From Liminaster sp964567855 (GTDB lineage Bacteria; Bacteroidota; Bacteroidia; Bacteroidales; UBA3663): a DNA stretch of 64,000 nucleotides. Location of the stretch: contig CAZMOE010000003.1 of the NCBI GenBank assembly GCA_964567855.1, positions 106,094-170,093 on the forward strand. The letters run 5' to 3'. Of the stretch, positions 43,921-53,042 are shown one piece after another. Each line of letters opens with the position of its first letter. Position 1 is the first letter of the stretch. Both the position numbers and the translations under genes were made by a program. Below the pieces are notes generated by a model, which was given only the letters and a program-made list of their open reading frames with translations, was not told where the DNA came from and did no database searches.

Positions 43921-45639
43921 TCAGAACCATGCCTCCGTCTTGCAGACAGCCACATTCCCGCAGCGGTCGGAAACCGTCAGTTCGATCCGATGCTGCCGCT
44001 TCGTCGCCACACCTGCCTGCAACGGATCGGCCACGACCTGCCCGTGCGCATTCATGACGAACGGAACGAAATGGCCGTCGATAGTACCGCGCCAGGAGAG
44101 AATCCCGCTCCCCTTGTCGCCGACAGAAAAAACAATCCGACGCGCGGAAGGCTTGCCCTGCATACTGACCGTCGGTTTGCTGACATCCTCACGTATCGCA
44201 TAATGCCCCATCTGGCGTATTTCAGCCTGTATGGCAGCCGGCCTGCCCTCCTGTGGGGCGATATATTTCCCGCCGACAGGTTGCGAGCCGCCTTTGTTGA
44301 GACAGGCAATATACAATCTGGAAGTATCGGCGCTACAGCCGGCAGGCAAATCGATGGTCAGCGTGCAATAGTCGTGCAGCGGCTCCCGGAAATCGCCCAG
44401 CACATACACCGGACTGACACAAGGAAGTTTCGGATCCGCCGACGGAGAGAGGGAAAAACAAAAATCGAAATTTTTATATAGTCTGCCGGAAGGTATTTCC
44501 AGACGGCAACCTGCGGTATCGAGACAATTATCTGCGTCGTAAGCAAAAAGAGAGCCTTTCGGGGCAGAGACCGCCGGCAGAATATCGACGGGCACACCCT
44601 GAATACTGAATGGAAAGACGGTGAGATTTCCGTGGGCATCCTGAAGCTCATAACGGAACCGGTAGGTCCGCTCCTCATTGATATCGATCACTCCGTCATC
44701 GACGGCACGCCGGATCATCCGCAGGCGGTTACCCGGCTCCCGAAAGGACTTCATAATCATCGAACGCTGCGTGTACCATTCTCCATAGTCGGTCAAAGAA
44801 TTGGTAAACCGATGCTCTTCATATACGAAATTATGCTCCTGAAAAGAATAGATAAGAGAATCTTCCATATACAGACGGACATATTTCACACCGTATATAT
44901 TGGCCGTGCCATCCATATGGTCATAGGCCTTCAATCCGAGCCCGATCTTCCCCCAGGCGGTCAGTTTCCGGTTCAGGACAGGCTTCCCGTCATTACCGGT
45001 CACCAGAGCGGCCGACTGCCGGCGGGCGGCGCCGCACACCATGCCTCCAAGCGGGTAGACATAGACATTACGTAGCCGTGGCGGAGTGGTGTCCTTGATC
45101 TTATCCAGGAAAAAAATCATCGGATCATAATAATCGCCGGTTTTTGTATCACGGACCTCAAAGTGAACATGGGGGCCGCCAGAACTGCCGGTGTTGCCGC
45201 TGGTAGCTATGCGCTGCCCGCGACGTACCGGAATCTCTCCGGGGGCGAACGTGATGTCCGGATTGTTCTCTTCATGCTCCAGCTGATAGTTCAGAACCCT
45301 AGAGGCGATGCTGTCGGCAAACGCATTCAGATGCGCATAGACGGTCGTCAGGCCGGAGGGATGAGAGACATACAGCACAAGCCCGTAGCCGTAAGCGTTG
45401 ACAGCGGCCCGCGCCACATATCCGTCGTCAAAAGCATATACGCCATGCCCCACTGTGCCCTGAGTCTTAAAATCCAGACCGGCATGAAAATGATTCGGAC
45501 GCAACTCCCCGAAATTTCCGGCAAGATAGGGCGTCATTTTGATGGGAAGCTGGCAAGTGCGGCCAGGCTCCAGTACCGCCTGTGCCTGCAACGGTTGCAA
45601 AGCGCAGCAGAGAGAAATTATCAATAACCAATATTTCAT
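43921..45639 (-). CDS. M23-family metallopeptidase (LytM-like), secreted
   Basis: 572 residues from ATG at 45639, giving a signal peptide (KYWLLIISLCCALQPLQAQ); the ATG five codons upstream is less suited. The LytM domain occupies about residues 30-175: NHFHAGLDFKTQG (first zinc His and Asp), TVYAHLNAF, then GNTGSSGGPHVHFEVRD with the HxH zinc/catalytic pair. The C-terminal about 380 residues are beta-rich domains of unknown type, common in Bacteroidota M23 proteins. All zinc ligands are present, so it is probably an active peptidoglycan or peptide endopeptidase. It has its own promoter at 45735-45766. Confidence 0.88.
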   Translation of the reverse strand: MKYWLLIISLCCALQPLQAQAVLEPGRTCQLPIKMTPYLAGNFGELRPNHFHAGLDFKTQGTVGHGVYAFDDGYVARAAVNAYGYGLVLYVSHPSGLTTVYAHLNAFADSIASRVLNYQLEHEENNPDITFAPGEIPVRRGQRIATSGNTGSSGGPHVHFEVRDTKTGDYYDPMIFFLDKIKDTTPPRLRNVYVYPLGGMVCGAARRQSAALVTGNDGKPVLNRKLTAWGKIGLGLKAYDHMDGTANIYGVKYVRLYMEDSLIYSFQEHNFVYEEHRFTNSLTDYGEWYTQRSMIMKSFREPGNRLRMIRRAVDDGVIDINEERTYRFRYELQDAHGNLTVFPFSIQGVPVDILPAVSAPKGSLFAYDADNCLDTAGCRLEIPSGRLYKNFDFCFSLSPSADPKLPCVSPVYVLGDFREPLHDYCTLTIDLPAGCSADTSRLYIACLNKGGSQPVGGKYIAPQEGRPAAIQAEIRQMGHYAIREDVSKPTVSMQGKPSARRIVFSVGDKGSGILSWRGTIDGHFVPFVMNAHGQVVADPLQAGVATKRQHRIELTVSDRCGNVAVCKTEAWF

Positions 45640-45734
45640 AACACAACGAAACAAAATAAATCATCGGGAGGATTCTCCTTTCCGCACACCGGAAAACATC
45701 CGGCACAAACAACAAAAAAGAATCCAGCATGCTG

Positions 45735-45766
45735 CAAAGATAATTATTCCCGTTTTTTCTCACAAA
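45735..45766 (-). promoter_or_regulatory. Promoter of the M23 peptidase gene
   Basis: On the minus strand TATCTTTG (-7, 45735-45742) and TTTG (-33, 45763-45766) spaced by 20 bp, about 95 bp before the ATG. Confidence 0.55.
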
Positions 45767-45865
45767 TCCGTTGCATATTTTATCAGAAAATAGGTTTATT
45801 TGTTAATGATTACTAAATATAGCGTTTTAAACAGCCTTTTTTATACATCATATTTAGCATTTCCA

Positions 45866-45873
45866 TACTTTTG
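45866..45873 (+). promoter_or_regulatory. -7 element of the ABC/GntR operon
   Basis: TACTTTTG matches TAnnTTTG. The expected -33 region reads ATTT instead of TTTG. The palindrome at 45877-45896 would cover the transcription start, a classic repressor position. Confidence 0.5.
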
Positions 45874-45876
45874 CAC

Positions 45877-45896
45877 TGTATTAGTCAATTAATACA
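45877..45896. promoter_or_regulatory. Likely operator of the YtrA/GntR-type repressor
   Basis: Perfect inverted repeat TGTATTA / TAATACA with a 6-bp centre, directly after the -7 box. Symmetric AT-rich sites of this type are typical of YtrA-subfamily GntR repressors, and the operon's third gene encodes one. Confidence 0.6.
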
Positions 45897-45943
45897 CTAA
45901 ATAAACGATCAATCATTATATCAACCATACAAAATTTACCGCA

Positions 45944-46777
45944 ATGATCAGAACAAACAATCTTACTTACGGCTACAGCCGATGGCAACCGGTCTTGAAC
46001 AAGATCTGTTTAGAGCTCCCCAAAGGACATATCTACGGCCTGCTGGGGAAAAACGGGGTCGGCAAATCCACACTACTCAAACTGCTGACAGGCGCATTGC
46101 TCGGCCGAGGAGAATATACCGTAGGCGGCATGGATCCGCGCGACCGCCGGCCGGATTTCTTCCAGACATTCCGACTTGTCCACGAAAACGAGGTCATCAA
46201 CAACCTTTATATAGAAGAGCTGGCCCGGGCCACCGCTCCGTTCTATCCCACATTCGACCGGGAGCTCTTCGAGCACGCCCTCAAAGAATTTGAAGTCCCT
46301 TCAGACAAACGTCTTACCTCCATGTCGCTCGGACAACAGAAAAAGGCCCTCATCTCACTGGCTATCGCCTGCAACACACGCTATCTGTTCATGGACGAAC
46401 CAACCAACGGCATGGACATTCCTTCCAAAAGCACGTTCCGCAAACTCATCGCCTCATTGGCAGACAGCGAACGCACCATCGTTATTTCCACCCATCAGGT
46501 CGATGACCTGGAAAACCTCATCGATTCCATCATTATTCTGGAAAACGACGGAGTGTTGCTCTCCCGCTCTCTGCAGGAAATAGGCACACGCCTGACATTC
46601 GGAGTCGCAGAACCCGGCGACGAGATCCTTTACAGCGAACCGACGCTCCGCGGCACATGGAGCATCATGCTCAACACATCGGGCATCGAAGCTCCGGTCG
46701 ATACGAAACTGCTCTTCAACGCAGTGGTCAGAAATCCGGCACAGTTCAAGGAGATCTTCCCCACCGCGGCACAATAA
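45944..46777 (+). CDS. ABC transporter ATP-binding protein
   Basis: A 277-residue ATPase of an ABC-2-like exporter. Walker A is GLLGKNGVGKSTLLKLLTG (about 32-50), the signature region SMSLGQQKKALISLAIA, Walker B YLFMDEPTNGMD, and the switch His in ISTHQVDDLE. The signature is SLGQ rather than LSGGQ, as seen in YtrB-like ATPases. It is the first gene of an operon ending in a GntR/YtrA-type repressor, preceded by a matching operator. Similar operons respond to cell-envelope stress in Firmicutes; the signal here is unknown. A 213-bp gap with an inverted repeat separates it from the permease. Confidence 0.9.
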   Translation: MIRTNNLTYGYSRWQPVLNKICLELPKGHIYGLLGKNGVGKSTLLKLLTGALLGRGEYTVGGMDPRDRRPDFFQTFRLVHENEVINNLYIEELARATAPFYPTFDRELFEHALKEFEVPSDKRLTSMSLGQQKKALISLAIACNTRYLFMDEPTNGMDIPSKSTFRKLIASLADSERTIVISTHQVDDLENLIDSIIILENDGVLLSRSLQEIGTRLTFGVAEPGDEILYSEPTLRGTWSIMLNTSGIEAPVDTKLLFNAVVRNPAQFKEIFPTAAQ

Positions 46778-46782
46778 CATCT

Positions 46783-46941
46783 ATGAATATCTACAAAAGT
46801 CCCCTATCCGGAAGGTCCCGTCAGCAGGTATCCTCTTCAATACATAACACAACGGCACAAAACTTTTTCCAAACAGCAACTCCCTGAACCGGCACGGCCT
46901 GCCACCGGAAATTCAGGACAAGGACTTTTATGGATATTCAT
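46783..46941. repeat. Imperfect 20-bp inverted repeat inside the ABC operon
   Basis: Left arm 46783-46802 (ATGAATATCTACAAAAGTCC) pairs with 46922-46941 at 18 of 20 positions, plus one wobble in RNA. About 120 bp lies between. It fills nearly all of the gap between the ATPase and permease genes. It may be a folded mRNA element that sets relative expression, or a small repeat insertion. Confidence 0.55.
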
Positions 46942-46990
46942 CCCACACAAATCATTCAACCCCATCCACATCATTAAAAACGATTTCATT

Positions 46991-47908
46991 ATGAAAAATA
47001 CATTCAGTTTCCGCCGCATCGGCGATCTGCTCCGCTACGACTGGGCCATGGAGAAACGCCGTTTCGTCCTGCCCTTTGTGATTTTCGCCATCGCCTATAT
47101 CCTGTGTACTTTCTCGACATTTTATCCGGGCTACTCCTCAGGACATCTGAACAACGACAGCCTGCCGATTCTTATCATGATCTTCGCCAACTCATTTCTC
47201 GGCTATGCACAACTGATCCTGATTCTGATCGTCACCACCATCCTGCACCGAAAGTTCACCCAACCGCAAAGTTCCTGTCTCTATCTGACCCTGCCGGCCT
47301 CTCCAATAGAAAAATTCATCGTCATGCTGCTGGATTATGTCATTGCCTTTGCAGCACTGTATATCGTCTATATAGCGCTTTTCTACCTCACCATGCTCAC
47401 CGGGTACCTGCTCGAACCTGAATATGACTGGACGTTGAACCTCTTTAACAACGATCCCGGGTTCCTCCGCCAGATAATCGACACCCTCCGGGCCCAACAG
47501 GCCGACAGAATGGCCTCAGGAGAATATCATGAACAGAATACGGCCACCGGTATCTTTATCGACCATATCCTTTCCCGTAGTACGACACTGAACGTTCTTG
47601 GCCTTTTCACCAACCTCTGCTGTTTTCTGTACTACCTCATTCTCAACATGTGCTTCAAACACAATGCGCAGATCAAAAGTATCGGCCTCGTTCTGCTGAC
47701 CGGATTCATTCTGACAATCGCCTTCATTATCGGGTTCGGCACCTACGCTGCGACACGAGATTTTACCGACATGAATGAAGCCCGGCTCCTGCACATGATG
47801 ACCCGCACCTTCGATATTATCTATTACACCATGCTTGCCACCGTTCCGATCTGTCTGGCGGAAGGATACATCCTTTATCGCCAAATCCGTTACAAACAAG
47901 CCAAATAA
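46991..47908 (+). CDS. ABC-2-type membrane permease
   Basis: A 305-residue integral membrane protein with about six hydrophobic helices, including FVLPFVIFAIAYILCTFSTF, LPILIMIFANSFLGYAQLIL, VMLLDYVIAFAALYIVYIAL and LVLLTGFILTIAFIIGFGTY. It carries the LPASPIEKFIVMLL segment common to Bacteroidota ABC-2 permeases. It pairs with the ATPase upstream and is followed 11 bp later by the GntR-type regulator. No substrate can be deduced. Confidence 0.8.
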   Translation: MKNTFSFRRIGDLLRYDWAMEKRRFVLPFVIFAIAYILCTFSTFYPGYSSGHLNNDSLPILIMIFANSFLGYAQLILILIVTTILHRKFTQPQSSCLYLTLPASPIEKFIVMLLDYVIAFAALYIVYIALFYLTMLTGYLLEPEYDWTLNLFNNDPGFLRQIIDTLRAQQADRMASGEYHEQNTATGIFIDHILSRSTTLNVLGLFTNLCCFLYYLILNMCFKHNAQIKSIGLVLLTGFILTIAFIIGFGTYAATRDFTDMNEARLLHMMTRTFDIIYYTMLATVPICLAEGYILYRQIRYKQAK

Positions 47909-47919
47909 TCCTGCATAAT

Positions 47920-48279
47920 ATGGAATTTCAGACATCCCAGCCCATTTTCATGCAGATTGTCGACCATATCTGCGATAAAATCCTGCGTCAGGAACTGACC
48001 GCCGGGAAACAAGTGCCTTCCGTACGCGAGTTGGCAGTTGAACTGGAAGTGAATCCCAATACCGTCATGCGGGCCATCGAACGCCTTTCGGCGGCAGAGA
48101 TCATTTTCAACCGCCGCGGGGTCGGATATTTCGTGGCAGAGCAGGCTCCGGAGCAGGTGCAGACTCTCCGCCGTCAGCGACTGCTGGAAGAACAGTTGCC
48201 GCGAATCGCCGAAGAAATGAAACTGCTGAACATAAGCGTCGAGGAAATTGCCGGAACACTGCGACAGCTAACCACATGA
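47920..48279 (+). CDS. GntR-family (YtrA subfamily) transcriptional repressor
   Basis: A 119-residue regulator made of a winged helix-turn-helix (residues about 8-72; PIFMQIVDHICDKILRQEL, KQVPSVRELAVELEVNPNTV) and a short C-terminal helical tail, the hallmark of the YtrA subfamily, which lacks the large effector domain. It probably represses the ABC operon in which it lies by binding the palindrome at 45877-45896. The site-regulator match is inference, but both features are typical. Confidence 0.88.
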   Translation: MEFQTSQPIFMQIVDHICDKILRQELTAGKQVPSVRELAVELEVNPNTVMRAIERLSAAEIIFNRRGVGYFVAEQAPEQVQTLRRQRLLEEQLPRIAEEMKLLNISVEEIAGTLRQLTT

Positions 48280-48328
48280 TTAATATTAATTAAAATAATT
48301 CCTGGAACTGACAAAACAAAATGATCTT

Positions 48329-48360
48329 TTTGTCCGGCCGGATGTAAATAATTATCTTTG
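48329..48360 (+). promoter_or_regulatory. Promoter of the MacB-type efflux operon
   Basis: TTTG (-33, 48329-48332) and TATCTTTG (-7, 48353-48360) with a 20-bp spacer, an ideal match. Transcription would begin about 225 nt before the first ATG. Confidence 0.6.
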
Positions 48361-48592
48361 CACCGGCCGGCGGTTCCGGCTTCGAAGCAAGCAGCGAAGA
48401 GATTCCGGGAGCCCTATGCGCCTCCGCCGCGGCGACCGACAAGATGCCGGTAAGCAGTCACCGCAAAACGGCAAACACCGCAACCGGTGTCAATGCCACC
48501 TCCGTCGTAAAAAAAAATTAGAAACTTATTGCAAAAAGATGTAACATTTTTCATCTTGAACCGTCTAATAAAGAAACATCATTCCACAGGTT
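48361..48592 (+). other. Long untranslated leader of the MacB-type operon
   Basis: About 225 nt with no supported reading frame. The first part is GC-rich, with several CCGGC/GCCGG segments able to pair; the last 90 nt are AT-rich, with a 6-bp stem (AAGATG / CATCTT) near 48538-48565. I do not recognise a known riboswitch. Confidence 0.35.
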
Positions 48593-49276
48593 ATGCTCGT
48601 CCTGCAAAATATCCACAAAACCTATCATGCCGGCACACCGCTACATGTGCTAAAAGGCATCGACCTTCATATTCATGAGGGAGAACTGGTCAGCATCATG
48701 GGCGCATCGGGATCCGGGAAATCCACTTTACTCAATATCCTGGGTATTCTCGATGACTATGACGAGGGTTCCTATTACCTGGCCGGTACCCTTATCCGCA
48801 ATCTTTCGGAAAGCCGTGCCGCCGAGTTACGCAACCGGCTCATCGGCTTCGTATTCCAGTCTTTTAACCTCATCACGTTCAAAAACGCGATGGAGAACGT
48901 CGCACTGCCCCTTTATTACCAGGGCGTATCCCGGCGCAAGCGTAACGAAAAGGCTCTCGAATATCTCGACATGATGGGATTGCGCGATTGGGCGGATCAT
49001 TATCCTTCCGAAATGTCCGGAGGTCAGAAACAGCGCGTGGCCATCGCCCGCGCCCTCATCGCCCAACCTAAAATCATTCTGGCCGACGAACCGACAGGTG
49101 CATTGGACAGCCAGACAACCCAGGAGGTCATGGATATCCTGAGGCGGGTCAATCGCGAACAGGGTATGACCGTCATTATCGTAACCCATGAGGCCGACAT
49201 CGCCCAGCAGACCGACCGCCGCATCCACATCAAGGACGGACTGATAGACAGGGACGAAACCATCCTAACCAGATAA
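48593..49276 (+). CDS. MacB/LolD-type ABC ATP-binding protein
   Basis: A 227-residue ATPase. Walker A is GASGSGKSTLLNILGILD (about 37-54), the Q-loop FVFQSFNLI, the signature MSGGQKQRVAIARALI, Walker B IILADEPTGALD and the switch VTHEADIA. This set is diagnostic of the MacB/LolD group, which powers mechanotransmission rather than substrate passage through the membrane. Two FtsX-type permeases follow after 4 and 6 bp, then a MacA-like adaptor and a TolC-like channel, making a complete tripartite exporter operon. Confidence 0.93.
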   Translation: MLVLQNIHKTYHAGTPLHVLKGIDLHIHEGELVSIMGASGSGKSTLLNILGILDDYDEGSYYLAGTLIRNLSESRAAELRNRLIGFVFQSFNLITFKNAMENVALPLYYQGVSRRKRNEKALEYLDMMGLRDWADHYPSEMSGGQKQRVAIARALIAQPKIILADEPTGALDSQTTQEVMDILRRVNREQGMTVIIVTHEADIAQQTDRRIHIKDGLIDRDETILTR

Positions 49277-49280
49277 CAGC

Positions 49281-50540
49281 ATGCTGACCGATATTTTCGC
49301 TGAAGTCTCCACCTCCATGAGCCGCAACAAACTGCGCATTGCCCTGACAGGATTTTCTATCGCGTGGGGCATCTTCATGCTCATTATCCTGCTCGGGGCC
49401 GGCAACGGACTGCTCAACGGTATGATGAGCAACTTCGGTTCAAGCGCCAGAAATGTTGTCCGCCTATGGCCGGGTTACACGACCTTGCCCTATCAGGGGC
49501 TGCCCAAGTGGAGACGTATTCAATTAGACATCAATGATATCGAATACCTCCGGCACCGTTTCCCCAAAAACATCGGACAGGCCATGCCGCAAATCACCGT
49601 CAGCACCCGGGTGTCATATAAGAAAGACTATGCAAGCTGCCAGCTGCTCGGTTTTTATCCCGATTGTCTGGGAATGCTTAACTGCCGGCTCACAGCCGGC
49701 CGCAACATCAATGAAATCGACATCCACGAACGTCGCAAGGTCTGCCTGCTGAATGCCAACACCGTCAGAATTCTCTTTCAAAACGGAGAGAACCCGCTGG
49801 GCCGGTGGGTCAACCTGTATTCCGTCCCGTTTCTCGTAGTCGGCATCTACCAGGACAACAATCCGCGCAGCAATGATCACACGGTCTACGCTCCGATCAC
49901 GACAACAGCCGCCATCTTCAAGCCCGACGGCTATTATTCCAATCTTCGGCTTCTGGTACAAAACCTTGAGACCACAGAAGAAAACGAGGCCTTCACCGAG
50001 GAACTGCGTGCCGCCCTGGGCAACCACAAAGGGTTCGACAAAAACGACCACAATGCTGTCTGGATCTGGAACGCTTATGAAAATTACGTGCAGACGATGA
50101 GCATCTTCCGCGGCCTGCGCATCTTCATCTGGATCATCGGCCTCGCCACGCTTATTGCCGGCATCGTGGGCATCAGCAATATCATGCTCATCACCGTTAA
50201 AGAACGCACCCGGGAATTCGGCATCCGAAAAGCCTTAGGGGCGTCTCCCCGCTCCATCGTCGGACTCGTCCTCCTCGAATCGGTCGGCATCACGCTGCTG
50301 TTCGGCTATATCGGCATGCTTTGCGGCGTCGGCATCACCCAGCTGGCAAAAACCATTACCGAGATGGCCGGAGGAAACGGCGGGGGAGACGGAGGCACCA
50401 TATTCCTCAATCCCACAGTCGACATGAGTATCATCCTGGCCGCCAACGGAATCATGATTCTCGCCGGCATCATCGCCGGATACATTCCCGCAAGGCGTGC
50501 CGTCAATATCAAACCCGTAGAGGCGCTGGCCGCCAACTGA
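49281..50540 (+). CDS. MacB/FtsX-type ABC permease
   Basis: A 419-residue permease. One N-terminal helix (IALTGFSIAWGIFMLIILLG) is followed by a periplasmic MacB-PCD domain (about 45-275) and three C-terminal helices of the FtsX fold (GLRIFIWIIGLATLIAGIVG, VGLVLLESVGITLLFGYIG, IILAANGIMILAGIIAGYIP), with the conserved VKERTREFGIRKALGASPRS cytoplasmic loop. It is 4 bp after the ATPase. It probably forms a heterodimer with the next permease. Confidence 0.92.
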   Translation: MLTDIFAEVSTSMSRNKLRIALTGFSIAWGIFMLIILLGAGNGLLNGMMSNFGSSARNVVRLWPGYTTLPYQGLPKWRRIQLDINDIEYLRHRFPKNIGQAMPQITVSTRVSYKKDYASCQLLGFYPDCLGMLNCRLTAGRNINEIDIHERRKVCLLNANTVRILFQNGENPLGRWVNLYSVPFLVVGIYQDNNPRSNDHTVYAPITTTAAIFKPDGYYSNLRLLVQNLETTEENEAFTEELRAALGNHKGFDKNDHNAVWIWNAYENYVQTMSIFRGLRIFIWIIGLATLIAGIVGISNIMLITVKERTREFGIRKALGASPRSIVGLVLLESVGITLLFGYIGMLCGVGITQLAKTITEMAGGNGGGDGGTIFLNPTVDMSIILAANGIMILAGIIAGYIPARRAVNIKPVEALAAN

Positions 50541-50546
50541 CAATAT

Positions 50547-51794
50547 ATGAAAGACCTTTGGCAAGAAATCCTGCTCACCATCACGCGCAACAAGTGGCGC
50601 AGCCTCATGACCGCATTCGGCGTCTTCTGGGGTATCCTGATGCTGATCATCCTTGTGGGATGCGGCATCGGCCTCAACAAAGGCATGAGCCGCAACATAC
50701 AGGGCGTTCCGAGCAACTCGATCTTCATGGGCGCCAGCCGCACTTCCATCCCCTACAAAGGATTCCGCAAAGACCGCCGCTGGACCATGAACAACGATGA
50801 CGTCGCCTACGTCCGCCAGCAACTGGGAAAGAAAGGCCGCTACATATCTTCCATCAACTGGGCGGGCACTCACACAACCAGCTATGGAAGTCAGTCGGGC
50901 GAATACCAGATTGCCGGCATCACTCCGGCCTATTACTATTCCACACCGCAGAAAATCCTCTACGGCCGATATATCAATGACATCGACCTGAAAGAAAGCC
51001 GCAAAGTCTGCGTAATCGGTCAGAAAGTCTATGAAAATCTCTTCTCCGATCAGACAGATCCCTGCGGCCGCCTCATCAAGGCCGGCAGCATCTACTATAC
51101 CATCGTCGGCGTCGTCAAGGCGACCAGCGAAATGACCATCGGCATAGACGTCAACCAGGCGTTGCTGCTGCCGCTCCCGACAGAACAGCTTGCCTACCGG
51201 CAGCATAACACCGTCGACATGCTGCTCGTCACCCTCCACGATGAATATGACGCCACCCAAGAACAAAAACAGATAGAGCTTTGGGTGAAAGAACGTCACT
51301 TCATCCATCCGGACGATCCGTCGGCGATGTGGGTATTCAACCTTTCGGAAATGCTGGGTTCCTTTCAGGCGCTGTTCATTGGCATCGGCATTCTGATCTG
51401 GATCGTTGGGGCGGGAACCCTGCTGGCAGGCCTGATAGGCATCAGCAACATCATGCTGGTAACGGTCAAGGAGCGGACACAGGAAATCGGCATCCGGCGG
51501 GCACTGGGGGCCAAACCGCTCTCCATTCTTTCACAGATTATGGCCGAAAGCATCATGCTGACAGGGGCGGCCGGCATTTGCGGACTATTATTAGGTGTGT
51601 GGATACTGGCCGCCATCGGGAACGGACTGGATTCCAATCCGTCAGAGGGCAGCATGTTCATGGCGCCGCAGATTCCTTTCTCCGTCGGACTGATCGCCCT
51701 GACCATTCTTGTCGCAGGCGGACTATTGGCAGGATGGATGCCGGCACGGCGCGCGATGAAAATCAAGGCTATCGAAGCTCTGCGCGACGAGTAA
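50547..51794 (+). CDS. MacB/FtsX-type ABC permease (partner)
   Basis: A 415-residue paralogue of the preceding gene, with the same topology: N-terminal helix (LMTAFGVFWGILMLIILVGC), periplasmic domain, and three C-terminal helices with the loop VKERTQEIGIRRALGAKPLS. It begins 6 bp after the first permease. Two permeases per ATPase point to a heterodimeric MacB-like unit, common in Bacteroidota. Substrates may be peptides, lipids or antibiotics; nothing in the sequence decides. Confidence 0.92.
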   Translation: MKDLWQEILLTITRNKWRSLMTAFGVFWGILMLIILVGCGIGLNKGMSRNIQGVPSNSIFMGASRTSIPYKGFRKDRRWTMNNDDVAYVRQQLGKKGRYISSINWAGTHTTSYGSQSGEYQIAGITPAYYYSTPQKILYGRYINDIDLKESRKVCVIGQKVYENLFSDQTDPCGRLIKAGSIYYTIVGVVKATSEMTIGIDVNQALLLPLPTEQLAYRQHNTVDMLLVTLHDEYDATQEQKQIELWVKERHFIHPDDPSAMWVFNLSEMLGSFQALFIGIGILIWIVGAGTLLAGLIGISNIMLVTVKERTQEIGIRRALGAKPLSILSQIMAESIMLTGAAGICGLLLGVWILAAIGNGLDSNPSEGSMFMAPQIPFSVGLIALTILVAGGLLAGWMPARRAMKIKAIEALRDE

Positions 51795-51857
51795 CCGGTT
51801 TCACCCGATCACGAAATCAACAATCAGGAAAATAAAACAATAAAAAACATAGATGCA

Positions 51858-52955
51858 ATGAAAAAAATTTTCAAAATTCTGCTTTGGTGCCTCGCAGTAC
51901 TGCTTGTGGGATACACGTTCTACTATCTTTGGAAACAGTCGCAGCCGGAAGAAATCAGTTACGAATTACTCAAACCGGAGGTGCGCACCCTCGTCAAACA
52001 GACCGTCGCAACCGGCAAGGTGGAACCTCGTGATGAAGTGAACATCAAACCGCAAATACAGGGGATCGTTACCGAAATATACCGCGAGACAGGAGATCAT
52101 GTACAGGCAGGAGATCCCATTGCCAAGATTAAGGTTATTCCTGAGATGAGCACGCTTAACAATGCCCAGAGCAACGTGCGCACCACACAACTCACTCTCG
52201 AAGAGAGCGAGAAAGAACATGCCCGTGTATCCGCGCTCTACCAAAAAGGCGTGGTGTCGAAAGAAGAGTACGAGCAAAGCCTTACGAATCTGGAGAAAGT
52301 GCGGGAAAACGCACAAGCGGCCCAAGACGCCCTCGAGATCGTAACCGACGGCATCAGCAAACGGTCCGGAAAAATCAACACGACAGTCGTCACCTCCACC
52401 ATCACGGGTACCATTCTCGATATTCCGGTCAAAGTGGGTACTTCCGTCGTCAACACTAACTCTTATAACGACGGTACGACCATAGCAACGATTGCCGACA
52501 TGGGCGACATCATCTTCCGCGGAAACATTGATGAAACCGAAGTCGGCCGGCTGCATACCGGCATGCCTATCAACCTCACCATCGGCGCCCTGCAGGACAT
52601 TGTTCTACCGGCCACCCTCGAATACATTTCACCGAAGGGCACGGAAAGCAATGGAGCCATACTTTTTGAAATCAAAGCCGCTGCCAGCATCGCCGACACC
52701 CTCAACATCCGGGCAGGATATAGTGCCAACGCCGAAATTATCCTGAGCCAGCGCGACAGTGTCATGACTGTGCCGGAAACCGCCATCGAATTTTCCGGCG
52801 ATTCGACTTTCGTCTACCGGTTGACCTCCGGAGAGGGTGTCAGTCCCCAGACCTTTGAACGCATCACCGTACAAATCGGTATGAGCGACGGACTTTATAC
52901 CGAGATTACCGACGGCGTGAATTCCGATATGCAGTTGCGGGGCAACCAAAAGTAA
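51858..52955 (+). CDS. MacA-like periplasmic adaptor
   Basis: A 365-residue membrane-fusion protein with an N-terminal anchoring helix (KILLWCLAVLLVGYTFYYLW). Lipoyl half-motifs frame a helical hairpin: QIQGIVTEIYRETGDHVQAG near 62-81 and TSTITGTILDIPVKVGTSV near 180-198. The hairpin (about 95-160) is heptad-rich. Barrel and membrane-proximal domains follow. It connects the MacB-type permeases to the TolC-like channel encoded next. Confidence 0.9.
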   Translation: MKKIFKILLWCLAVLLVGYTFYYLWKQSQPEEISYELLKPEVRTLVKQTVATGKVEPRDEVNIKPQIQGIVTEIYRETGDHVQAGDPIAKIKVIPEMSTLNNAQSNVRTTQLTLEESEKEHARVSALYQKGVVSKEEYEQSLTNLEKVRENAQAAQDALEIVTDGISKRSGKINTTVVTSTITGTILDIPVKVGTSVVNTNSYNDGTTIATIADMGDIIFRGNIDETEVGRLHTGMPINLTIGALQDIVLPATLEYISPKGTESNGAILFEIKAAASIADTLNIRAGYSANAEIILSQRDSVMTVPETAIEFSGDSTFVYRLTSGEGVSPQTFERITVQIGMSDGLYTEITDGVNSDMQLRGNQK

Positions 52956-53042
52956 ATCCGGACTAAGAAAAACCGCGAAAATGCCTTTTGTCCGTCCCCG
53001 GGCAATACTGCAAGATATTCATTATTCCCAATGTATCATAAA

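Noticed and set aside
48361..48592. Cobalamin or other known riboswitch in the MacB operon leader
   Set aside because: GC-rich blocks and a GGTTCCGGC-like segment suggested it, but the conserved B12-box and core sequences are not present.
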